A DNA stretch of 64,000 nucleotides from contig CAZEKB010000006.1 of assembly GCA_964512225.1 (NCBI GenBank), positions 48,101-112,100 on the forward strand. The letters run 5' to 3'. Within the stretch, counting starts at the first letter, position 1. Every line of letters starts with the position of its first letter. This stretch comes from CAZEKB01 sp964512225 (GTDB lineage Bacteria > Myxococcota_A > UBA796 > UBA9615). The position numbers were made by a program, and so were the translations under genes. A model generated the notes under the pieces. It saw only the letters and a program-made list of their open reading frames with translations, ran no database searches and was not told the DNA's origin. Positions 26,385-34,987 of the stretch are shown piece after piece.

Positions 26385-26921
26385 CTATTCCGGAACCACG
26401 ATCGCGTGGTTCGCCTGCTTCCAGGCCGTGATCCCGCCCGCGAGCGAGCGGACGTCCGTGCGACCGACGCGCTTGAGCACGTAGGAGGCGTCGATCGAGC
26501 GCATGCCCGAGCCGCAGTAGGTCACGATCGCCCGCCCCGCTTCGAGGTCGTCCACGCGCGACTCCAGGACCGCCAGGGGGACGTGCACCGCGCCGGGGAG
26601 GTGACCGCTCTTCCACTCGTGGCTCTGGCGCACGTCCAGGAGGATCGGGTGGTCCTCGACGCTCTCGATCTCGAGCATGACACGCAGATCTTCGGCGGAG
26701 ATTTCCACCGTGCCGTCCGCCACGGCGTCGAACTCCGAGCCCGCCGTGACGTTGCCCTCGAGCACGTCCTGAGCGGCCGCCTCGGAGCGGATCTTCTCGA
26801 AGTCTTCGTATTCGCCGACGCCGTGGCCCACCCCGGGGCCGCCGACGATGATCCCCTTGCCCGCGCCCGCGAGCTTCTTCGCGACCGTCAGGCCGCGCTT
26901 CGCGAACCGCTTGAGCACCAC
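26385..26921 (-). CDS. Rhodanese-domain sulfurtransferase
   Basis: The 178-residue protein has a glycine-rich N-terminal tail (about 20-36, GAGKGIIVGGPGVGHGVGEY) and a single rhodanese domain (about 75-175). The active Cys is C136 in YCGSGMRS, and the CH2A-like block is LLDVRQSHEWKSGHLPGAVHVPL. Rhodaneses carry persulfide sulfur. It lies 7 bp after an A-type Fe-S carrier gene and is probably co-transcribed with it, so a sulfur-transfer role near Fe-S assembly is likely. The start is GTG (26921). Confidence 0.85.
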   Translation of the reverse strand: MVLKRFAKRGLTVAKKLAGAGKGIIVGGPGVGHGVGEYEDFEKIRSEAAAQDVLEGNVTAGSEFDAVADGTVEISAEDLRVMLEIESVEDHPILLDVRQSHEWKSGHLPGAVHVPLAVLESRVDDLEAGRAIVTYCGSGMRSIDASYVLKRVGRTDVRSLAGGITAWKQANHAIVVPE

Positions 26922-26928
26922 GCTCGGA

Positions 26929-27264
26929 TCAGGCGCTGAAGCTGGAGCCGCAGCCGCAGGTCCGGGTCGCGTTCGGGTTGTTGAACACGAAACCCTTCTT
27001 CTGGAACGTCTCGACGTAGTCGATCTCGCAGCCGCTGAGCAGCTGGGCGCTGTGGGGGTCGAGGTAGACCTTGAGGCCCTCGAACTCCAGGGAGAGATCG
27101 TCTTCGTCCGCCTCGTCCGCGAAGTCGAGCGCGTACGAGTAGCCCGAGCAGCCGCCGCCGACTACCGCGACCCGCAGGCCGTGACCCGTGAGGTCTTCTT
27201 CTTCGATGGCGAGCTTGACCGCTTCGACGGCCTTGGCGGTGACGGAGATGGGGGTCTGCTGCAT
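26929..27264 (-). CDS. A-type iron-sulfur carrier (IscA/ErpA-like)
   Basis: The 111-residue HesB/IscA-family protein has the three ligand cysteines at C39 (GGGCSGYSY), C103 and C105 (CGCGSSFS). A-type carriers deliver Fe-S clusters to target enzymes. It is a second copy besides the one in the ISC operon (41695-42030), of the same length and Cys spacing, so it may be the ErpA-like member that serves late targets. It is co-oriented with the rhodanese gene. Confidence 0.9.
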   Translation of the reverse strand: MQQTPISVTAKAVEAVKLAIEEEDLTGHGLRVAVVGGGCSGYSYALDFADEADEDDLSLEFEGLKVYLDPHSAQLLSGCEIDYVETFQKKGFVFNNPNATRTCGCGSSFSA

Positions 27265-27283
27265 GGTCTTCCTCGGTACCTAA

Positions 27284-27303
27284 CCGTCCCCGAGGGGGGA
27301 CGG
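27284..27303 (-). terminator. Perfect 8-bp stem hairpin after the ECF sigma gene
   Basis: CCGTCCCC and GGGGACGG pair perfectly around a GAGG loop. It lies between the sigma factor gene (ending at 27336) and the IscA-like gene, where a terminator for the former is expected. No T-run is seen, so it is only a candidate. Confidence 0.45.
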
Positions 27304-27335
27304 GCGGAATCAATATAGATGCGGACGGCGCGTCG

Positions 27336-27887
27336 TCAATCGCTCGCCTCGGAGGGGCGGAGGAACGACGAACCCTCTCCCATCGCCTCCAGTCGGCCGC
27401 GGATTTCCCGGCGCAGCTTCCGCTTCACGCGCTGCAGGACCGTGCGCGCGGCCCCCGGCGGGAGGCCCAGGACGGCCTCGATCCCCTCCAGCGGCAGCGA
27501 CTCGATGTACCGCAGGTGCAGAGCCTCCTTCTCCGCCGCGTCCAGCACGGAGGACGACGCCTCCGCGAGCAGCGCCGCCCGCTCCTCCGACCGCAGCCGC
27601 GCGAGGGCCGTGGCCGCCGCGCGACCGGGCTCCACGATCCCGTCCTCGGTGAGGAGCTCCCCCTTCTTGCGCACGGCGTTGAGACAGAGGTTCCGGGCGA
27701 TCCCGAAGAGCCACGGGCGAAGCCGCCGCTCGTCGTCCCACGTGGGCAGCCGCGTCCAGCCGACGAGGAGCGCTTCCTGGGCCAGCTCCTCGGCTTGGGC
27801 GGCGTCGCGCACCAGGCGACGACACAGGCGGGCCACCGCGGGGCGATGCTCTGCGAAGCGACGCTCGATGTCGGGGGAGACGTCCAT
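27336..27887 (-). CDS. ECF-type RNA polymerase sigma factor
   Basis: The 183-residue protein has sigma region 2 (about 15-80, AEELAQEALLVGWTRLP and LRPWLFGIARNLCLNAVRKK) and region 4 (about 115-170, KEALHLRYIESLPLEGIEAVLGLPPGAARTVLQRVKRKLR). No region 3 is present, as in ECF sigmas. It is divergent from a small membrane gene and a Ser/Thr kinase that carries an anti-sigma-like zinc motif. That neighbour may control it. Its own promoter target is not identifiable here. Confidence 0.9.
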   Translation of the reverse strand: MDVSPDIERRFAEHRPAVARLCRRLVRDAAQAEELAQEALLVGWTRLPTWDDERRLRPWLFGIARNLCLNAVRKKGELLTEDGIVEPGRAAATALARLRSEERAALLAEASSSVLDAAEKEALHLRYIESLPLEGIEAVLGLPPGAARTVLQRVKRKLRREIRGRLEAMGEGSSFLRPSEASD

Positions 27888-28008
27888 CGATCGCGGACAC
27901 TATCTCGCTTTTCTCGGGCGTCCCGTGTGATCCGCGCCGTCGTCACGACAAGGACAGGGTGAACCCCGCTCCGACGGCCTCCCGCCGGGCACCACGAAAG
28001 GACCCCCC

Positions 28009-28347
28009 ATGCAGTTCATCACGATGACCGGCCCGTTCGGACTCTTCGCTTCCGCCCTGGGCATCCTCCTCCTCGTCGCCAACGCGGCCACCTGGCGCCG
28101 CGACGACCGCCGCGTATTCCCCGCGCTGGCCGCGGGCATCGCCGCCGTCTTCCTCGTGGGGACCGCGGGCACGGGCATCGGCATGTACGTCGCGGCGACC
28201 AGCATCGAGGGGGCCGACGTCTCCCCCGAGCAGGCCGCGCTGCTGTGGCGGAGGGGGCTGGCCGTCGCCACGACGTCGACGTCCCTCGCCGCCGCCTGGG
28301 CCGCAGTCAACGCCCTCGCGGTCGGGATCCGCGCCGCCGTGAAGTGA
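28009..28347 (+). CDS. Small three-helix membrane protein, unknown
   Basis: The 112-residue protein has three predicted membrane segments (about 8-25, 38-58 and 88-108) and no motif I recognise. The start MQFITMTGPFGLFASALG and ATG at 28009 are plausible. It lies between the divergent ECF sigma gene and the Ser/Thr kinase gene and may be co-transcribed with the kinase. The shape vaguely recalls MotA/TolQ-type channel fragments, but this is not supported. Confidence 0.6.
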   Translation: MQFITMTGPFGLFASALGILLLVANAATWRRDDRRVFPALAAGIAAVFLVGTAGTGIGMYVAATSIEGADVSPEQAALLWRRGLAVATTSTSLAAAWAAVNALAVGIRAAVK

Positions 28348-28430
28348 GCGCCGGCGACGTTCGCCGCGGCTTGCCCCGGCATACTGACGGCGGCCGTCCC
28401 CTCCTCCCGGGGGCGGTCGCCGAGGGCTCG

Positions 28431-30884
28431 ATGGAACTCCAGCGCGGCGCCGTCGTGGGCCGATACACCATCGAAGCGGAGCTCGGCGCGGGCGGCATGG
28501 CGACGGTCTACCGGGTGCGCCACACCTCGCTGGGCACGCTGCACGCCCTCAAGGTCCTGCACGACCGCCGCTCGGGCCTGCACGAGCGGCTCGTGCGAGA
28601 GGGGCGCCTGCAGGGGGCGCTGCGCCACCCCGGCGTGCTCCTCGTCACCGATCTGCTCGACATCGACGGCGCCCCGGCGCTCGTCCTGGAGTACGTCGAC
28701 GGGCCCACCCTCGGCGACCTCCTGCGCGACCGTCGCCTCTCCCTCGAGGAGGCCGACCACCTCGGTCGTCGGATCCTCGAGGCCGTCGCCGCCGCGCATC
28801 GACACGATCTGGTCCACCGGGACCTCAAGCCCGCGAACGTGCTCGTATCGGTGGTGGACGGGGTGCCGCAGCCCAAGGTCGCGGACTTCGGGCTGGCGAA
28901 GCTGGTCGAAGAGGATCGCCGCAGTCGGGGCCTCACCGAGTCCAACGCGTCGATGGGCACGCCCGGGTACATGTCCCCCGAGCAGCTCGCGGACTCGCGC
29001 TCCGTCGACGCCCGCGCCGACATCTTCTCGCTGGGGGCGATCCTCTTCGAGCTGGTGACGGGGCGCCGTCCCTTCGTGGGCGAACACGTCATGGAGATCA
29101 TGTTCAAGGTGACCAAGGGGATCCGCCCCGCGGTCACCGACCTCGCTCCCGACCTGCCCCGGCGCATGGTCGCGGCGGTCGAGGGGGCGCTGCAGCCCGA
29201 CGTGGACGCCCGCATCCAGACCACCGAGGAGCTGCTTGCGGTCTGGGTCGGCGACGCGGGCGAGCCGTCGGTGCGCGTCGAGTGGGCTCGCCCCGAGCCG
29301 GTGGCCGAGGACGACTCCGTCCGCGGACGTCTGGAGCGCGTGACGACCCTCCAGCACGCCGACGAGCTGCTCCGAAGCGTCGCGCCGCCCACGGGGATCG
29401 ACGATCACCCCCCCGCCCACGAGCTCTTCTCGCGGCCCGACGATCCGGACGTCCGCCGGCACCTCGACAGCTGCGCCGCCTGTCGGGTGGACGCGCGGCT
29501 GTACGCCGAGGAGTTCGAGGACGAAGCCCCCGACGACGCCCTCCGGCCCGGTCGCGGGCTCGCCCCGGCGGCCGCGATCGTGGCCGTCCCGTTCGTATAC
29601 GGCGTGCTCGTCCTGCTGCTCGGGGGCGCGGATCGGGTGACCTGGCTCGGGCCCTGGTGGCCCCCGATCGTGGGGCTCGCGGCGGTCTCCGCGGGGGTGC
29701 TCGTGCGCGCCGCGGTGCGCCTGCGACGCGGGTTCGACGTGTCCCCCACCGCCACGTTCCTGGGGCCGACCCTGCTCCTGGTGGTCGGGCTGCTGGGCTC
29801 CGGCCTGGGCGCGCGGATGGTGAGCAGCGTGCAGTCCGAGCTGCCGCTGGGCAGGCAGGCCGAGATCGTCGCGTGGGGCGTGAACATCGCGCTGACGACC
29901 CGACACGCCTCCACGGCCCTCGCCGCTCTCCTCGGCCTGGGCGCGGCGGCCGCCATGGCGTGGGCCTTCCGCGGCCACCGGGCTCCGGATCCGACCGCGT
30001 TGGGCCGAGCGCGGATCGGCGTCGGGCTCGCCCTCGTCGGGGGCGCCGGGCTGTGGGCCGTGGACGTGCTGCGCGTGGGCGCCTCCGAGGCGTTCCTCGT
30101 ATTCGTGGTCCTGGTCGCCGTGTCGGGGTGCGGCGCGCTCGTGGTGACCGGGGGCACGCCCGCGCGCCGGGTCGCTCACCAGGCCCGCCGCCTCCTCGCG
30201 GTGGGGGCGGTGGTGGCCGTGGGGGGGGCGGCCGCGGCGGTCCGTGTGCAGCGGGAGCGGGGCCTGCTGCGGGGGACCTACAAAGACTCCCCGGACGACC
30301 AGCTCGCTGCGGCCGAGCGGTTCGGCGCCGCGGTCCAGGAGCCGCACACGCTGCTGGTGGCGTGGGTGCTCCTCGCGGCGGCGGCCGCCTGGGTCACCAC
30401 CCGCGGCGCGAGCCGACGGCGCCCCCCGCTCCGCACGGTCGCGGGCCTGGCGGCGCTCGGGGGGGCGGTGCTCGCGGTCCAGGTGTCCATGTCCGCCTGG
30501 GAGCGGGCGGCGGTGCAGCGCATCGCGCCGGCCTTCCTCAACGCGGCGGTGGACTGGTACCTGCCGGGCGCGGGGCTGGCGGACGCGCCGGGGGAGGCCG
30601 ACGGGGGGCTGAGGGGCGTCCGGGTGGAGGCGGGGTCCGGTCCGCTCCGGGCCGACGATCGCGTCGTCGCCCTCGGGGAGGTCCCCCTCGACGACGTCCA
30701 CGGCTTCGTGCGGCAGCTCCGCAGCTGCGTGTGCGGGGCGCGGAGCGAGTCGTGCGGCCTGCCGACGTGCGCGGGCCCCGGGGCGACGCTGCCCGCGACG
30801 GTCCTGCGCCCGGGCGACGGGCCGGCGCGGCTGGTGACGGTCGAGCTCGTGCTCGCGATGCCGGAGGACGTCAGCGGACGGTGA
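28431..30884 (+). CDS. Ser/Thr protein kinase with zinc-finger-like motif and multi-pass membrane C-terminus
   Basis: The 817-residue protein starts with a Hanks-type kinase domain (about 12-275): Gly-loop GAGGMATVY, Lys41, HRDLKPANV with catalytic D131, DFG at 152-154 and the activation-loop GTPGYMSPEQ. It then has HxxxCxxC (H344, C348, C351), the pattern of zf-HC2 anti-sigma factors. About eight to ten membrane helices follow, and a small PDZ-like C-terminal region (near GSGPLRADDRVVALGE). The longer GTG start at 28245 overlaps the previous gene, so the ATG at 28431 is chosen. Together with the divergent ECF sigma it suggests a membrane-coupled signal system. Confidence 0.88.
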   Translation: MELQRGAVVGRYTIEAELGAGGMATVYRVRHTSLGTLHALKVLHDRRSGLHERLVREGRLQGALRHPGVLLVTDLLDIDGAPALVLEYVDGPTLGDLLRDRRLSLEEADHLGRRILEAVAAAHRHDLVHRDLKPANVLVSVVDGVPQPKVADFGLAKLVEEDRRSRGLTESNASMGTPGYMSPEQLADSRSVDARADIFSLGAILFELVTGRRPFVGEHVMEIMFKVTKGIRPAVTDLAPDLPRRMVAAVEGALQPDVDARIQTTEELLAVWVGDAGEPSVRVEWARPEPVAEDDSVRGRLERVTTLQHADELLRSVAPPTGIDDHPPAHELFSRPDDPDVRRHLDSCAACRVDARLYAEEFEDEAPDDALRPGRGLAPAAAIVAVPFVYGVLVLLLGGADRVTWLGPWWPPIVGLAAVSAGVLVRAAVRLRRGFDVSPTATFLGPTLLLVVGLLGSGLGARMVSSVQSELPLGRQAEIVAWGVNIALTTRHASTALAALLGLGAAAAMAWAFRGHRAPDPTALGRARIGVGLALVGGAGLWAVDVLRVGASEAFLVFVVLVAVSGCGALVVTGGTPARRVAHQARRLLAVGAVVAVGGAAAAVRVQRERGLLRGTYKDSPDDQLAAAERFGAAVQEPHTLLVAWVLLAAAAAWVTTRGASRRRPPLRTVAGLAALGGAVLAVQVSMSAWERAAVQRIAPAFLNAAVDWYLPGAGLADAPGEADGGLRGVRVEAGSGPLRADDRVVALGEVPLDDVHGFVRQLRSCVCGARSESCGLPTCAGPGATLPATVLRPGDGPARLVTVELVLAMPEDVSGR

Positions 30885-33027
30885 CGGTGCCGTCCTCGTG
30901 CACGACGAACCAGGTGCCGGCGTCCGCCTCCCCGGCGTCGACGACGGTCCCCGACGCGGGGAACTCCACCTCGACGCTCGCGCGCGCGGCCTCCCCCACC
31001 CCGAAGTGCTGCGTCAGCGAGTTGTGGCTGCCGACGCCCGTCGTGGGCTGGACCTCGCGGTGCTGGGTGCCGTCGCTCGTGGTCACCCGCACCTTCGCCC
31101 CGATGCCCGACACGTTGGTGGCGCCGTCGCCGCTGCCCACGACCGTCACCTTCATCCACCCCCCGAGGTCCGGGCAGTCGTTGATGAAGAGCTTGCCGCC
31201 GTGGATGTCCACGTCGCCGTCGTTGTCGATGTCGGCCACCGCCACGCCCCAGCCCCCGTAGATCCAGGTCCCGGAGTGGTGCGTGATGTTGGTGAACGTC
31301 CAGTCGCGGTTGTTGCGGAAGAGCCAGCTCGGGCGCGCGGGGTAGACGGTGGTGTAGTAGAGGTCGAGGAACCCGTCGTTGTCGTAGTCGAGGAACACCG
31401 GGGAGCTGTCCGTCTCCTGGTAGATCATCCCCGCGGTGTCGCGCGCCTCCTCGAACGTCGCCTCCCCCGTCTCCGTGAGCTGGTTGCGCAGGAACATCGA
31501 CTTGTCCGAGAAGTCGATGAAGCGCGGGTGGGCGAGGTTCGCGGCGAAGAGGTCCATGTCGCCGTCGTTGTCCACGTCGCCGAACGCGCTCCCGATCGTG
31601 TGGCCGTAGTAGCCGCTGATCAGGTAGCCCTTGGTGCCCGTCGCCCAGCTCGCGTCCACGAACGACTCGCCCGCGCCTTCGTTCCGCCAGTGCAGGTTCT
31701 CGTGCAGGCGGTAGTTCGAGATGTAGATGTCGGCGTCGGCGTCGTTGTCGTAGTCGCTGACGGCCACGCCGCGCCCCGCGTACCCGGACGCGCCGAGGTT
31801 GCCGGTGTCCTGGTCCATGCCCAGCGCCTCGGTGGCGTTCTCGAAGAGCCCGTCGCCCCGGTTGATCCACAGGTAGTCGTCGGGGCTGTCCCCGGTGGAG
31901 AAGTTCATGAAGTTGGCCTGCATGATGTCGAGCAGGCCGTCGTTGTTCACGTCCACGAACGCCGCCGACGGGGTGGGCGCGTGGCTGTACTGCAGGCCGT
32001 TGGCGGGATCCCACTCCGGGTCGTTGTTGAACAGCTGCGTGTCGTCGATGCCCGAGGCCTCGGTCACGTTGACGAAGACGCAGTCGCCCTGGCCCTCGTA
32101 GAGCTGGTCGTTCATGCGCCCCACGAAGAGGTCGAGGTTGCCGTCGTTGTTGTAGTCGCCCCACACGCCGATGCCGCCGCCGACGTCGATCCCCGACTCC
32201 TCGGCGGACATCTGGGTGAACGTCGCGTCGCCGTTGTTGACGTAGATCGAGCCCACGTACGAGTCGTCGAACCCATCGCCGTTGCAGTCGCCGAAGGACG
32301 GCGACCCGGACGGGGGCAGACCGGACCGCTCGTCCTCCTCCAGCCGGTGCCGCTCCTGGAACCACGACGGGTCCGCGGGGAGGTCGAAGTACTCGACCAG
32401 CAGCCTGACCATCAGGTCGCCGCCGCCGCGCACGACGTACTCGAAGCTCTGGTTCAGGGGGCGGTCGATGTACGTGCGGATGCGGGGGGCCTGGTAGTCG
32501 TTCTCGCTCGCGTGGGCCGACATGTACGGGTCCACGCTGCCCTCTTCGTCGACGGACAAGCTCGGCTGCCCGTCCTCGCCCCGGTACAGCTGGCCCACGT
32601 ATACGAGCCCGGGCCACGCCAGCTCGATCGGCTCGTCGAGGTCGAACCGCTGCCACTCGCGGTCGTGGTCGTCCTTGTTCAGCTCGAGGTGCCACTCGGC
32701 GAAGGGGGCCTCGCGCAGGTGGTCGTAGAAGTTGAAGCCCTCGTCCGGGATGATCGCGAGGTGCGCTTCCGCGTCGTCGTCGCTGCGCACGCGCCACATC
32801 GCCTCGACGGCGTGGATCCGCATGGGGACGTCGTGGTGGAAGCGCATGACGTCCCACACCTGCTCGGTCCCGTTGCCCTCGTCGGCGTCGCCGTCCGGGT
32901 CGGTCAGGTCGTACGACAGCGTGGACAGCGTGATGGGGACGGGGGTCGGCTCGGGCTCGACCTCTTCGGTGGGGCACGCGCCGAGGATGAGCAGGGCGGG
33001 GATCGTGAGGAGGACGCGCGTCGTCAT
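30871..33027 (-). CDS. CRTAC1-type lipoprotein with FG-GAP/VCBS repeats and ASPIC/UnbV domain
   Basis: The 718-residue protein starts with a lipoprotein signal peptide (MTTRVLLTIPALLILGAC), a Pro/Glu-rich linker and a beta-sandwich-like N-terminal region. It then has a seven-bladed-type FG-GAP/VCBS propeller with calcium-binding motifs such as DYNNDGNLDLFVG, VDVNNDGLLDIM and DYDNDADADIYIS. The C-terminal ASPIC/UnbV domain (SGIGAKVRVTTSDG to VHEDGTVTV) completes it. It would be surface-exposed and could bind glycans or partner proteins. The ATG at 33027 is chosen for the signal peptide; the open frame extends further upstream. Its 3' end overlaps the kinase gene by 14 bp on the opposite strand. 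Confidence 0.9.
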   Translation of the reverse strand: MTTRVLLTIPALLILGACPTEEVEPEPTPVPITLSTLSYDLTDPDGDADEGNGTEQVWDVMRFHHDVPMRIHAVEAMWRVRSDDDAEAHLAIIPDEGFNFYDHLREAPFAEWHLELNKDDHDREWQRFDLDEPIELAWPGLVYVGQLYRGEDGQPSLSVDEEGSVDPYMSAHASENDYQAPRIRTYIDRPLNQSFEYVVRGGGDLMVRLLVEYFDLPADPSWFQERHRLEEDERSGLPPSGSPSFGDCNGDGFDDSYVGSIYVNNGDATFTQMSAEESGIDVGGGIGVWGDYNNDGNLDLFVGRMNDQLYEGQGDCVFVNVTEASGIDDTQLFNNDPEWDPANGLQYSHAPTPSAAFVDVNNDGLLDIMQANFMNFSTGDSPDDYLWINRGDGLFENATEALGMDQDTGNLGASGYAGRGVAVSDYDNDADADIYISNYRLHENLHWRNEGAGESFVDASWATGTKGYLISGYYGHTIGSAFGDVDNDGDMDLFAANLAHPRFIDFSDKSMFLRNQLTETGEATFEEARDTAGMIYQETDSSPVFLDYDNDGFLDLYYTTVYPARPSWLFRNNRDWTFTNITHHSGTWIYGGWGVAVADIDNDGDVDIHGGKLFINDCPDLGGWMKVTVVGSGDGATNVSGIGAKVRVTTSDGTQHREVQPTTGVGSHNSLTQHFGVGEAARASVEVEFPASGTVVDAGEADAGTWFVVHEDGTVTVR

Positions 33028-33080
33028 GCGCACGACTCTACCCCCGGCGACGGCGGTCGCCCCGGGTGAATCGGGGCGGC

Positions 33081-33896
33081 TCAGAACCGGCCGGTGATGC
33101 CCACGAAGCCGAGCGCGAACGCGGGCCGGGCCTCGAAGGTCGGGCGGCGGGTCTCGATCCGGCTCAGCAGCAGGGCCTTGGCCTCGGCTTCGCTGAACCC
33201 GAGCTCGCGCGCGAGCTCGTAGTTGTACTGGTCGACGGCCTCGAAGGCGTCGTCCTTGCTGTAGTACTTGCCGGGCCAGGTCGCCTGGATGCGGAACAGC
33301 GCCGTGAGGTAGCCGGCGACGCCCATGATCGTCCCGCCGGTGGCGAGGAGCACGCCGCCCGCGATCGCCCCGGGCTGAAAGCTCGCCGCCTGGTTGCAGG
33401 CCGCCAGGTCGCCGGGGCTGTCCTCGTAGTACAGGTCGCACGAGTCCAGGTCGACGCTGGACACGTAGCCCGGGGCCGAGTCGAGCGCGGCCTGCATCTG
33501 CGAGCCGAAGACGCCCGCGAGGACCGCCCCCGCGCCGAGGATGCCGCCGCCCGCGCCCATCCCGACGCCGAACAGGGCCATGTCCTTCTTCTCGTCGGCG
33601 ACGTACTTCTTGCGCGTCGCGGTGTCGTCGATGGCGTCGATGAACTGCATCGTATTCATCGCGTCCTCGCCGCCGCCGGTGATGCGCCAGGAGAAGCGGG
33701 TGCTCGAGCCGGTGCTGACCCCGCCGCGGACGTAGGTCGTCGTGATCTGGACGTCCTGCACGCGGATGCGCTTGCGCTTGAACTTCCGGAGCGCCTCCAG
33801 TTGTTCGGTGGTGAGCTCGGTGGCTTCGTCTTCGGCCGAGGCGAGGCCGGGGACGACGAGCGCGAGGGCGAAGGTCAGCGCGACGAACCGGGACAT
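33081..33896 (-). CDS. Exported protein of unknown function with two Gly-rich membrane segments
   Basis: The 271-residue protein has a signal peptide (about 1-21, cut near ASAED), a charged stretch (LRKFKRKRIRVQDVQITTTYVRGG) and two Gly/Ala-rich hydrophobic segments near 112-130 and 175-200. Two cysteines (in DSCDLYYED and LAACNQ) could form a disulfide. The terminal Phe and surface suggest an envelope protein, but I do not recognise the family. It may be co-transcribed with the lipoprotein gene downstream. Confidence 0.6.
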   Translation of the reverse strand: MSRFVALTFALALVVPGLASAEDEATELTTEQLEALRKFKRKRIRVQDVQITTTYVRGGVSTGSSTRFSWRITGGGEDAMNTMQFIDAIDDTATRKKYVADEKKDMALFGVGMGAGGGILGAGAVLAGVFGSQMQAALDSAPGYVSSVDLDSCDLYYEDSPGDLAACNQAASFQPGAIAGGVLLATGGTIMGVAGYLTALFRIQATWPGKYYSKDDAFEAVDQYNYELARELGFSEAEAKALLLSRIETRRPTFEARPAFALGFVGITGRF

Positions 33897-33988
33897 GGGA
33901 CTTCCTCTGTCCTCAAAGCATCCGGGGATCCTACCCCCGCGACGCGGCGCGAAGCGAGCACGGCTCCCCTGCTAGATTCCGCGGCCTC

Positions 33989-34987
33989 ATGAGGCCGGTC
34001 ATCATCCTGCACGGCGGCGCCGGGGCCATGAAGGCCATGGGCGGCGAGCGCGAGGCCCGCTACCGGGCGGCTCTGCGGCACGCCTGCGAGGTCGGCGGCG
34101 CGGTGCTGCGCGACGGCGGCTCCGCGCTGGACGGGGTGGTCGCGGCCAACGTCTTCATGGAGGACTCGGGCACGTTCAATGCGGGGCTCGGCTCCTGTCT
34201 GACGGCGGCCGGGGCCGTCGAGATGGACGCCGCGGTCATGAACGGGACGGACCTGGGGATCGGCGCGGTGACCGGCATCTCCGGCGTGGCGAACCCGGTG
34301 CTCGTGGCCCGGGCGGTGATGGAGCGCACGCCCCACTGCATGTTGACCGCCGCGGGCGCCGACGCCTTCGCCGCCGAGCAGGGGTTCCCGCGGCGCTCGG
34401 ACTTCCCGTCCGCGGAGCGGCGGGCGACCTGGGAGCAGAAGAAGGCCGAGCTGGACTCTCACGGGCCGTGGGTGACGCTCGCCGATCGCCTCGCCACCCT
34501 CGGCGGCGTCGCGGGGGTGGAGCCCGTGCCGGACTCCGAGGCGGTGGGCCCCGGGGACACCGTCGGAGCCGTCGCCATGGACGCCGAAGGACGGCTCGCC
34601 ACCGCGGTCACCACAGGCGGGATCTGGATGAAGCAGCCGGGCCGCATCGGCGACTCTCCGCTGCCGGGAGCGGGCCTGTGGGCCGTCGACGGCGCGGGCG
34701 CGTCCTGCGCGACGGGTACGGGCGAGATGATCATGAAGGTGCTGCTGTGCCGCGAGGTGGTCGATCGCATGGGCGACGCCACGTCGGCCTGCGCAGCGGG
34801 CCTGGGGCGGCTCGCGGAGCAGTTCGGATCCGGGCTGGCGGGCGTCGTGGCCGTCGATCCCGAGGGTCGTCCGGGCTTCGCCTTCCACACCGCGGGGATG
34901 GGTCGGGCCGTCTGGCGCGGGGGCATGGACGAGCCCGCCGTGGCGGTGTGGCCCGACGAGGACTGGGACCGTGCCGTTCCGGGGTGA
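33989..34987 (+). CDS. Isoaspartyl peptidase / type 2 L-asparaginase
   Basis: This 332-residue Ntn-hydrolase family protein splits isoaspartyl peptides and often L-asparagine. It autoprocesses before the Thr nucleophile T191 in GDTVGAVA, which becomes the N-terminus of the small subunit. The conserved blocks HGGAGA, DSGTFNAGLGS and KQPGRIGDSPLPGAG are present, and GTGE follows at 243-246. The usual linker before the Thr is present. It overlaps the hydrolase gene by 17 bp, so the two are probably translated from one transcript. Confidence 0.93.
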   Translation: MRPVIILHGGAGAMKAMGGEREARYRAALRHACEVGGAVLRDGGSALDGVVAANVFMEDSGTFNAGLGSCLTAAGAVEMDAAVMNGTDLGIGAVTGISGVANPVLVARAVMERTPHCMLTAAGADAFAAEQGFPRRSDFPSAERRATWEQKKAELDSHGPWVTLADRLATLGGVAGVEPVPDSEAVGPGDTVGAVAMDAEGRLATAVTTGGIWMKQPGRIGDSPLPGAGLWAVDGAGASCATGTGEMIMKVLLCREVVDRMGDATSACAAGLGRLAEQFGSGLAGVVAVDPEGRPGFAFHTAGMGRAVWRGGMDEPAVAVWPDEDWDRAVPG

